64,000 bases of DNA, taken from positions 335,415-399,414 of the forward strand of contig RQTK01000320.1 of the NCBI GenBank assembly GCA_003991915.1, written 5' to 3'. Position 1 is the stretch's first letter. Each line of letters begins with the position of its first letter. The notes below the pieces were generated by a model. It worked only from the letters and a program-made list of their open reading frames with translations. It made no database searches and was not told the origin of the DNA. Shown in pieces: positions 26,801 to 38,800 of the stretch. The position numbers were made by a program, and so were the translations under genes. The DNA is from Elysia chlorotica. Lineage: Eukaryota; Mollusca; Gastropoda; Plakobranchidae.

Positions 26801-29800
26801 TTTTTGGGATGCTAGCATAGCTCTTGAGCTCAAATGGAAAACGCAAACCATACACGGAAGCTGTGTAGTTCCTGTAAGGAACTTGTTCTGTAGGCAGGCA
26901 TATACCATTGCTGGCAAGAGAGTGTAATCTATATGCTAAAAAAGGAAAGGAAATACAAATGAAAATAAAGATTTGTACAACTAAATGCCTTCACCAGTAT
27001 CATATCAATTTTCAAAACGAAAACAATTTTAGAAAGTGGAATAACTCTAATGAATCTGAAGAAGTCAATAATAATTAAACTGTTTTAGGGTTAGCTCCAG
27101 TAAGAACTTTGAAAAACAATCAAATTCTAGAAATTGTGACATTATGTTACAGATTATGACCTATTTCATCAATGAATGTAAGTTTATATCCAAAATTTTA
27201 GGGATTTAATTCCCTATGCTCATAAGAGGACAGCTGTACCTTAGGTAATTTTTTTTTTTAATTTTTGACACAACTCTTGAAAGTTTCATCCGAAATTTTT
27301 TCCACTGAACAGAAATAAGAAAAAAAAGAAATCTAAAAGGGAACCAATTTCCCTCTTAAAATTTAACTGGTCAAAATAAGTTAAAAAAAGCAAGCAAAGC
27401 TTTAGGAGGAGCCACAAATGACATCAAACTGATAAAAATGTTGCTATTCAATTTGACATGAACCTTCAACAATTTCAATAGTTATAAGAGCAGGTATAAA
27501 GCCCAGCTCAAATTGCAATTAAAAAAATCAACTTAGGGTGTTTTCACTCTGAGAGACTTCAAAGAAAAAAAGAAAACAACCTGCTGCCAGTTTCGGTTTA
27601 AGGATGTCTGAAAACTGCTCCACCAGTTCTGATGACTCTAGCGACAAAAGTTCTGTTGGGGTCATTTTACTGAATCGCAGAAGAGGCAGGATCAACTCCA
27701 CATTCTCTCGTCGAAATTCCTGATTGTTTTCCGACATTATCCACTGCTCAACCTGATTGAAAATGAAATTGATGTGATGGCAACTTAATTCCAGAGGAAA
27801 AATGTTTTAAAAAAACATTTATTTAATAAGCATTATCACAAGATTATCACTGAATTTTTTTTTATAATCAACTTTTGGTTCAGAACAAAAGATTTGTCCT
27901 TGATCTGTATAAATACATAATGAAAGTGCCATGGATTCTGAGACAGTAATGTTCTGCAAAAGTATGTTTGTGTACACTTTTAAAAGTCTCACAGTACACT
28001 GAAAAAATATACCATAAATATTGCATAGGTTGTTGCTTTTTAAATTGGGACATAACACTAACAGTAACTTTTTTTGATAACAAAACAAAAAATACAAAAT
28101 TGTTTTATCTTTTCATGATAAAGTAATCTCGCATAATGATAAACACATTATAATTCCTTAACAACAATCACAATCAGCATTATTTTGTTTTAAGTCCTTT
28201 TTCCAAGCTTGATAGTGAGGGAAGTCACAGCTGAGAAAGGTTTTTGAGAAGTATCATACTTGGAAGTTTAGTGATAGTAAAATAGCCTGAGCCAAAAAAA
28301 AAGTACTGATACTGATTCTCTAGTAAAAAGATATCACATATGGGTTTTGAAAAAGCTACAGCTGTTTTATTTTTTTAGAAAAATCCCTAATTTTCCATGT
28401 CGTTGTGACACATAAATATCAAAGTTTCAAATTGTAAAAAGCAGTATATATGTTTATTTGATGCCAGTCTATTCAATGTTTGGGGGGAAAAAAATCTACA
28501 AATGGCAATTGAAAATGTTTACCTTTTCCCAGAGCTTCACCTCAGATTCAACACACAATTCTGACATTGCAATAAAATCTGCTAGCTCCTCTGATTCCAT
28601 CTCTGGCCAATCGGGAGCATCCAAAACAACGCTGAAGTTGGACACAATAAAGTTCTTGCATGACTCTCGTAACCTTTCTGGTCCTGTCATTTTAGAGTAG
28701 TGATACCTGTGAGGACAGAGAGATGTATATTGACAATCAAATATGAATATGACATATGATTTTTGCATCTGCCAAATTTTATTCCAAGCCAAAACAAAAC
28801 AAAAATTTGTTTGGTTTAGCTAAGAATAAGCAGTCAGGAAGTGCTGATAAGAGCTCATTCACCTACTCTCCTGAGAACATAATTATGCAGTACGTTGCTC
28901 ATACCACAAATTGGTGACTAGCCCCGTAAAATTTTGTTTTCATATTCTATCTCTTTTTTTTCTTCTAATTGATAAATTGTGGTTATTATCATAAGTTCAT
29001 CGAATAATAATATTGGTCTTACTATGTCATGCTCAATAATAAAAAAATGCAAGAAGAGAAACGGTGCACCGCTATAAAATTTAATTTTGCTTTCTCTTAG
29101 GGAAAAAAAAAAATATTCCAATTTTATTTACATCAGTGTATTTTGATTAAAAAAATTTTTTTTTATGTCAATACAGTGGTCTCCGCCTAAGAAACTGCCC
29201 CTCAGGAGACAAGAAAAGTGGGTTCAAATGGGAGGACAAGAAAAAAGCCTAGAAGTGACCTGTCCTTAAAAATATTTCGCTGAGTTATTTTTGTTGCTAT
29301 TTTGTTTTTCTTTTTTTGTTTATGTTTATCCTAACTGTGGACCTTCATTTCGTTATTTCAGAATATTGAAAGATTAAAATAAAAGCACTCACAGTCACCA
29401 CACACGTTTTCAGATTAAAGTGAAGCAGTCTTTGTAAAGAGAAAATAAACCTCTCTCTTTGTTTGATATCCTACTTTCTTTAAAAAAAATGGAATCTAAA
29501 TGAGGAATGATTATTAGGCCGGTCTGACTTTGTCTCAACCAATAAAAAAAGCAGCTTTAAAAGTGGGAATCGAATCTGTTGCTCTCTCTACTCTTTAACC
29601 CATTCACCCTGGAGAGAGAGAGATAGATAGATAGAGAGAGGAGAGAGAGAGAGGTCACGAAAGAGAGAGAGAAAGGGAGAAAACGACTTAAACAAGGAAT
29701 TGAACGCAACTTGCATGGAATGTCAAGTCCCACTTATTCCTCAGTGCAATGGCCATGATTCTCAGTCTAGACCGGATAGCTGTTCACACTTGCATTTCAA

Positions 29801-32800
29801 ACTCTTTTAGTTTCCTGCCCATGCCCTAATAAGTGGTGGGAGTTGGCGATGGCGAGTGAAAGATTTGTTTCATGTCGACCAGATGTTTTTCTGGTATTTC
29901 CGCATTTCAATAAAAGTGTACACCACTCATTACAGTCTCAGATAACTATAAAAATGGCTTATGCTCTGCTTAAGGAAAGAGTATTTAATTTGAGGAAATT
30001 AAATAAAATCTAAAATACAACTGTACGATTGGAGGTTGTGAAGACATCTGTGCCCCTGAGAGAAAGAGAGAAAGGGGAAGAGAGAGTGAGCAAAAATGGG
30101 AGAAAGAGGAAAAAAGAAAGAAAATAGAAAAAGACAGAGGGGCAAAAAAGGAAAGAAAAAAAAAATAGGGAGATTGAGAAAAAGGAGGGATGGGAGAGAG
30201 AAAGACGGAAAGAAAGAGGCAATTAGAGAGAAAAATAACAGATAAAGAGAATTAAGAGAGGGAGAGGGAGAAGCTCAGACTCAGAGAGAGAGAGAGAAGG
30301 AAATAAAAAAAAAAGAGAGATAAAGTTTGTTTTAACGTCACGTCAGCACGGTAACGGCTATATTGTGCCCATGATGTTCTAGGACAGTTAATGCATTAAA
30401 CTAGTAGCAACGGTGACTCCTTTATCTCTCTGAATAGTAAAAGCATAAAAATTGTGCGTAAAAAGGTTGGTTAAAATTAAAGGGTATATACAGTAGTTTA
30501 AAAGATCCATGTGAAGAATTATCACAGTTAAATTTTATTATTTACACCAATGTCCTTCAGATTTCTCAGTAGGCACTGAGCACTAACATAAGTAAATATG
30601 GTCCTGTCATTTAAATGATTTTTAGAGAAGTTTTTGGGATTCCCATATTTTCTTTGATATCGCTCATTTTGCAGATGAATTAACTGTTAAATGGGGCTTA
30701 AACGATAACCCATTCTTGCATTCTGGAAACTGGGTGAAAGTTTCAGCGGGTCCACTTCATTATAAACATCTAGATCTAGATCTAGATCTAGCTCCTCAGA
30801 AATCAGAGCCGTTTTATTTTTTCAGTTGGCCTACTATAACATTATTGTAGTTCATATACTAGGACTAGCTCATGGGCTACTGATACAATGTGTGGGTGTG
30901 CAGTTTATTGCTATATCACCCAAGTAGACGTGTAGCTTGGGTCAGCCATTTTGTTGACGTTTGAATTTCGTGCAAAGCAGCAACAGCTCCCCTTAACCAG
31001 GAGTTTAAGTTCTCTACACATAGCTGTCGCATGATACAGCTTATATCTAGAACTGATTGCTACAATAATTAATTTGTAGCATCAGGCCCAAGGCAACTGA
31101 GGAGCTCAACATAGAACAATTGTGTGTATTTGAGCTTAAATGTGCGTGTGTGTGTATGTGTGTGTGCGCGCGTGAGTATAATGTTGGGTGAAAAGAAACT
31201 GAAGGGAGGTATCGACATAAGCTTAAATGATTCTTGGTTAAACCTAATATTTGTTTCTACAGTACACATGTAAAGAGTCATCATTCATATTAATATAATG
31301 TTTACTGTTTCTCCAAAACATTTACATCGATTTGGGAGGGGGGGGGGAGAACAGCATTTAAAATATTGTTATTCATCTAATTGTGAAAAAGATATTACAT
31401 TTACAGGGCTTTCTTTTTACTGTGGGAGAAAAAAACTTAGAGAACTATATGTTGTTATGTACATTGTTACAATTTTTTTTTAATGATTACTTTGTGAGGA
31501 GAGAAAGGAATAAGTATTTAACAAGATCATGTTATGAATATGAATTGTGAAAAACACCGATAATAAGATTATACACGTACTGATAAATAAGGAATGAAGT
31601 TTGTAAATACTAACTTGCTTAATATTCCCTAGGTATGTCTCATCATTTATTACTGATGGACTGACGTAATGCCTTCTGCACCTTAGTGCTCCAAATAGGA
31701 CTTTTTTGGTAGCTTTTTGAACATAGGTCTGTTGATAGTAGTTTCCTCTCCCTCCTCTCAGCGACTCAGACCACACCACCATTTGTCTGATGCCCAAGTT
31801 TACACCTATCCTAAAACATTGCAAGCCCAACTCTACAGAGCGTCAAGTCTTCACACCTAAGAGGCTGCAAAAATTACAGGGCTGCCTAGATTGTAAAGAC
31901 TGACAAATTTTCATTAACTCTTGCAACAATATTGATGAACTTACCGAGACAGTAAATGGCTATATAAATTTCTGTGAACATAATGTTATTACTACTAAAA
32001 AATCAAATTCCCTAATGATAAACCATGAGTAACGATAGTTTCTCTTTTCTCTTTGAGTAGTACTCAAAGAGAAAAGAGAAGCTTAAAAAAATAATGACAG
32101 TGAGAAGATGAAAGAAATATCAAAAAGGGTAAAAAAAAAACAAGTGAAAGCAGCTAAAGATCAGTATAGGGAAAAACTAGACAAAGAATTTAAGAACACA
32201 TGGGATTGCTTAAGGCAGATAACAGGCTGTGGTGAATGAGTTTGTTTTTACATCACGTCAGCACGGTAACGGCTATATTTTGTCGATGATGTCCTGTATC
32301 TCTCCGAGTGGTAAAAGCATACAAATTGTGCATAAAAAATTTGGTTCAAAGTAAAGGGTATATAGAGTGGTTTAAATGCTCCACGTGTAGGATTATCACA
32401 GTTAAATTTTATTAGACACATCAATGTCCTTCAGATTTCTCAGTAGGCTCTGAGGACTAAAATAAGTAAATATGCTATCTAATGGTTTGAAAGCAAGGTA
32501 TGGATTTCTTTCCTGGTGAAAAAGTGTCAAGCTGTGGTAAAGAAAAGATCAAAGTGCAAGCTACAAAAAGTCTAAACTATGCGAATGAACTAAATACATT
32601 CTACTGCCGGTTTGACAAATTTAACTTTAAAAAAGAACAGAGCGTTATAAAAAATTACATTCTCTCCCAGCCTAGAGAGCATGGCATTGAAATAAAAGAA
32701 AAAAAACGGGCGTGGCAGAGTTTTATAAATTAAAAACAGGAAAGACCGTAGGCCCAGATAATATTTCTAGAATGATACTTAAAGAATGTTATGAACAGCT

Positions 32801-35800
32801 CGCCACAATTTCTACGATTTTGTTCAACTTCAAACAACAAAGGGCCGTAACGACTTTAGACCTGTAGCTTTAACATCTATTGTTTTTAAACATTTTGAAA
32901 GAATTATCCTAAGACATCTACTCTCTGACTGTGGAAACCAATTAGACCCTATGCAGTTCGCATACAGAAGTGTAGAGGATGTTTTTTTTAGTATTTATCA
33001 ATAACATCACGAAACATTTTGAAGCACCTAAATCATATGCAAAAGTTCTCTTTATAGATTTTTCATCCATTTTAAACACCATCCAGGTTCATTTATTCGT
33101 GGAAATATTACTTGCTTTGAAGAATACCACCTACACTATTCTGTAGATCTAAGAGTACCTCACAAATAGGTCCCAGTTTGTTAATATCAATGGAACATGC
33201 TAAGAAAAAATGGTAACTAACACGAGCGCATCTCAAGGTTGTGTTCTATCTCTAGTTCTATACTCAATGTATACTAATGATTACTCTGCCACCGAAGAAA
33301 ACACTTGTCTTATTAAATTTACTGATGATACAACTCTGCAAGGCTTTTTAGACACCTCAGAGGACAGTTATAGAGCATAGGTAAAAAAGACAGGCGTAGA
33401 GAGAACTTCCTGACACTAAACGTAGATAAAACAAAAGGAATGATTTTTTTATTTTAAGATAAAGAAAGATAGAGTGATTCCTCCCTCGATCGAAGACAGT
33501 ACTGTTACAATTGTTGACAGCTACAAATATTTAGACCTGGCAATAAATTCCAAGTTAAACTGGCATAATATTCAATGATTCATATTGATCATTTATGTAA
33601 AAAGTTAAACCAAAGGCTGAATTTTTTAAGAAAACTCAATTCATTTAATGTTAATAAAACTATTATGACTTTATTTTACAATGCGACATAGAAAGCATTA
33701 CTTGTTTTGGCATCACTTGTTGGGGAGGCTCAGCTCTTTCAAAAGATAGACGAGAATAGATAGCTTGGTCAAAAGAGCGGGTGAAATAATTAATTGGACC
33801 TACCACCTTTCATTGATCTTTGCGTTCACTGTTGAAAAAATGTCTAAATGTAACCAAGGACGTCAACCATCCACTAAACCAGGAGTTTAAGTTCTCTACA
33901 CATAGCTGTCGCATGATACAGCTTATATCTAGAACTGATTGCTACAATAATTAATTTGTAGCATCAGGCCCAAGGCAACTGAGGAGCTCAACATAGAACA
34001 ATTGTGTGTATTTGAGCTTAAATGTGCGTGTGTGTGTATGTGTGTGTGCGCGCGTGAGTATAATGTTGGGTGAAAAGAAACTGAAGGGAGGTATCGACAT
34101 AAGCTTAAATGATTCTTGGTTAAACCTAATATTTGTTTCTACAATACAAATGTAAAGAGAAATAAATCATATAAATATAATGAATAATGTTTCTCCAAAA
34201 AAATATAAATAAATTTAAGTTTCTAAAAAAAAAAAAGTATCGTTTTTAGTATTTGTGTAAAAATGTTAAGTTTATAATAAAAATTAAATATATAAAATAA
34301 AATGTAACATGTCCAAGTAGATTTTCACATCAAAGGAACAAATAAAGATTTATCTCATCTTATCTAATAGCTAGAGTGGTTTTTGGTAGGTGGGATAGGT
34401 CTTGATTCAAAGCAATAGGCATTTTCAGCCAAACGTAATTGAATGCAGCCCAACATTTTCCTTCTTTTATCTATTCCTCTTTTTATCTAAAAGCAAGATT
34501 TTATAAGTCATCTGAGGCCTAGCATAGGTGACTTACCTGTACAGCTGAAGTGTGACCTCCACTAGCATCGTGGGATAATCTTTAATGACAGCTCCACCTG
34601 GATTCGCAGTGTCCACCACGCGTGCATTGTGACGCACGACCTTGAGGGTGACGTGGTCATTCTGCCTGCCCATGAAGTTTCCATACAGTGAGATGGTGGA
34701 GAAGTGGCCCTTGGGATAGAAGTTTACTTGGAAATGGGCCACGTGAGACGTCTGGAAAGTGGAGAGAAAAATATTTTTTAAAGACATTTTTTACTATTCA
34801 TACACACAAAGTATATACTGTCAGTGAGCTAGCAGAATGATGTATCTAATTTTCTATAGTTTTGAGATAAGTTTAAAAAATGTATTCTTGTGCTTTAAGA
34901 AAGAATTATCCTATGTTTTTGTTGAAGTCATTAAAAAATCCAAGCAATGGCGCATTTTTATTTTGACTTCACTATGAAATAGATACTGATCTAAAAACAC
35001 ATCAGTGATATGTTTAAGAATATTTTGCAAGTGTCAGAGATGTGCCATCCTGCTAGTCCTGTGCTGATATATTTAACATTGTGAGCAATTTGTTTTGTTT
35101 TGTACTTTTTTATTTTTAAGAGAAATATTTGCATTTGACCATACCTCTCTTAACCTCATCACATATCAAACAAATTGCAGACAGGCCCATTTAAAAAATC
35201 AGGTTAATAACTGAGCTAGCCTCATAACAATGATATATTAACAGCAAACAACTTTGAAGCATATCAAAATTGATTTAAATAGGTCTTATAATGTAAAATT
35301 TAAGATAAAAAAGACTAAACTTATGTGCCTATCTTACCTTGCATGTGTCTGGGTCTAGGCAGGGTAAGTAGGGCACTTGGCAAGGCAAGCAAATGCGACT
35401 CTCGATTTTTGGGATGCTAGCATAGCTCTTGAGCTCAAATGGAAAACGCAAACCATACACGGAAGCTGTGTAGTTCCTGTAAGGAACTTGTTCTGTAGGC
35501 AGGCATATACCATTGCTGGCAAGAGAGTGTAATCTATATGCTAAAAAAGGAAAGGAAATACAAATGAAAATAAAGATTTGTACAACTAAATGCCTTCACC
35601 AGTATCATATCAATTTTCAAAACGAAAACAATTTTAGAAAGTGGAATAACTCTAATGAATCTGAAGAAGTCAATAATAATTAAACTGTTTTAGGGTTAGC
35701 TCCAGTAAGAACTTTGAAAAACAATCAAATTCTAGAAATTGTGACATTATGTTACAGATTATGACCTATTTCATCAATGAATGTAAGTTTATATCCAAAA

Positions 35801-38800
35801 TTTTAGGGATTTAATTCCCTATGCTCATAAGAGGACAGCTGTACCTTAGGTAATTTTTTTTTTTAATTTTTGACACAACTCTTGAAAGTTTCATCCGAAA
35901 TTTTTTCCACTGAACAGAAATAAGAAAAAAAAGAAATCTAAAAGGGAACCAATTTCCCTCTTAAAATTTAACTGGTCAAAATAAGTTAAAAAAAGCAAGC
36001 AAAGCTTTAGGAGGAGCCACAAATGACATCAAACTGATAAAAATGTTGCTATTCAATTTGACATGAACCTTCAACAATTTCAATAGTTATAAGAGCAGGT
36101 ATAAAGCCCAGCTCAAATTGCAATTAAAAAAATCAACTTAGGGTGTTTTCACTCTGAGAGACTTCAAAGAAAAAAAGAAAACAACCTGCTGCCAGTTTCG
36201 GTTTAAGGATGTCTGAAAACTGCTCCACCAGTTCTGATGACTCTAGCGACAAAAGTTCTGTTGGGGTCATTTTACTGAATCGCAGAAGAGGCAGGATCAA
36301 CTCCACATTCTAAAATACAACTGTACGATTGGAGGTTGTGAAGACATCTGTGCCCCTGAGAGAAAGAGAGAAAGGGGAAGAGAGAGTGAGCAAAAATGGG
36401 AGAAAGAGGAAAAAAGAAAGAAAATAGAAAAAGACAGAGGGGCAAAAAAGGAAAGAAAAAAAAATAGGGGAGATTGAGAAAAAGGAGGGATGGGAGAGAG
36501 AAAGACGGAAAGAAAGAGGCAATTAGAGAGAAAAATAACAGATAAAGAGAATTAAGAGAGGGAGAGGGAGAAGCTCAGACTCAGAGAGAGAGAGAGAAGG
36601 AAATAAAAAAAAAAGAGAGATAAAGTTTGTTTTAACGTCACGTCAGCACGGTAACGGCTATATTGTGCCCATGATGTTCTAGGACAGTTAATGCATTAAA
36701 CTAGTAGCAACGGTGACTCCTTTATCTCTCTGAATAGTAAAAGCATAAAAATTGTGCGTAAAAAGGTTGGTTAAAATTAAAGGGTATATACAGTAGTTTA
36801 AAAGATCCATGTGAAGAATTATCACAGTTAAATTTTATTATTTACACCAATGTCCTTCAGATAATCTCAGTAGGCACTGAGCACTAACATAAGTAAATAT
36901 GGTCCTGTCATTTAAATGATTTTTAGAGAAGTTTTTGGGATTCCCATATTTTCTTTGATATCGCTCATTTTGCAGATGAATTAACTGTTAAATGGGGCTT
37001 AAACGATAACCCATTCTTGCATTTTGGAAACTGGGTGAAAGTTTCAGCAGGTCCACTTCATTATAAACATCTAGATCTAGATCTAGACCTAGTACCTCAG
37101 AAATCAGAGCCGTTTTATTTTTCCAGTAGGCCTACTATAACATTATTGTAGTTCATATACTAGGACTAGCTCATGGTCTACTGATGTGATACAATGTCTG
37201 GGTGTGCAGTTTATTGCTATATCACCCAAGTACACGTGTAGCTTGGGTCAGCCATTTTGTTGACGTTTGAATTTCGTGCAAAGCAGCAACAGCAATCCAT
37301 GGAATGACAGCGTGAACGAATCTTCTCTCATCGACAGTCAGTCAAACGGTGTCTGAGATCGAGGGCTTGGCAATTCAACTGAAACATTGTGGATGAATGA
37401 ACTGTTAATGTAAAGGGGGCCTTAGTTCCAACACTGGTGGCCTTGGCGTAGGTTCGACACTTAATATTTGGATCGAGTTCTACAACTACGGTCGCTCTGA
37501 CCTGTGCAAAGGTACCACTATGCTGGGCTTTGTACCTCTGAATAGCCTCTTCTTCTTTCCACTTGGGTCATTCTTTTGAATCTGCCGCATGTGAGCCATG
37601 GCAGTTCAGACAGCTGGGATCTGCTTTACAGTCTTTCCTAGGGTGCCTTCCCTTACCACAGCGGCAACACACTGATGTGCGCCTACATGTCGTTGGCCAA
37701 AACGATGGCATTTAAAACAGCGCATTGGTCTTGGGATGTATTGGGTAACTTTGAGAGTTAAGTACCCTACATTTAGTGATGTCGGTGGCGACGTCGAGTC
37801 GAAAGTTAGGACGAAGGTATTGGTCCCGATTTTGTTACCCCCCTTCCGTACGAAAATGCGTCGGTCGTGGGTGACTCCATCGAGTTCCGCCACCATCTCC
37901 TCCTCGCTCGTCGTTTCAAGATTGCCAGATCTAACCACACCCCTGGAGCAGTTTAGGCTGCGATGAGCCTTCACAGTGACACGGATGTTGACAAAGGTGT
38001 CGACCTTGCTGAGACGTTTTACTTGTGACTCACTAGAGCACTCCACCAAGAGTTCACCAGAACGGAGATTTGTGACGCTCTTGGCTTCACCCACAATTCC
38101 TTTCAGTGATTTGCTAATAGCAAAGACACTGAGCTTTGCCACCTTCTTGTCTGCGTCGCTGATCATCTGGAAAGGTGACCAGCTTTGTTTGGCAGTGGAG
38201 CCCAAATGGGGTGGGACACCAACTGCCTTGCATTTGCTTGCGCTGAATGGAACACCCGCTCCATCTGGGCAAGACTTCTTTCCAAAGTTGGGGGTCGGGA
38301 AAGTTTTGATAGAAAAAATATAATTCTTAGATTAAGAGAGAGGGGTTTTGCTCCGGGGCGCCCCACCCGCCACCGAGACCAACAAGGAGACACTGTGTGA
38401 AAATCCAGCGCCAGTTGTGTCAGGGCTACCCCGGATTTATACTCCCAGCATAGAGAGAGAGTGCTAGGATTGACTCTAGCCAAAACTGACTAGCCGATTG
38501 AGCGGTGTGGGCCACACCGCCCACCCGTCTTGGGTGAAGGAGTGGGCCAAAGTGATGTGTAGGTAAATGACAGCCCGCAGGCTGGTTCACCTCAATCACC
38601 AGGATCCAACCTCCATCCTTACGGGATGCACCTCACGGCAAACAAGGTGGGTTAAAAGTAGAGGGTATGGGGGATAAGAAGCAAAAGACAAGATGATAGG
38701 AGCATGAAAGAGAGTGGGACAGAAGACATAGCAAGATAAAGAGAAAGGGCCTGTCCTCAGCAGTCTTTTACTGCGTCACGTGCGACAGGCAGACGGTGGC

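Noticed and set aside
32500-32733. A separate small gene
   Set aside because: The YANELNTFYCRFD motif and position show that it is the LINE segment before the reverse transcriptase.
37736-38400. Plus-strand ORFs of up to 115 codons
   Set aside because: They are antisense to the LINE ORF1 frame with zinc knuckles.
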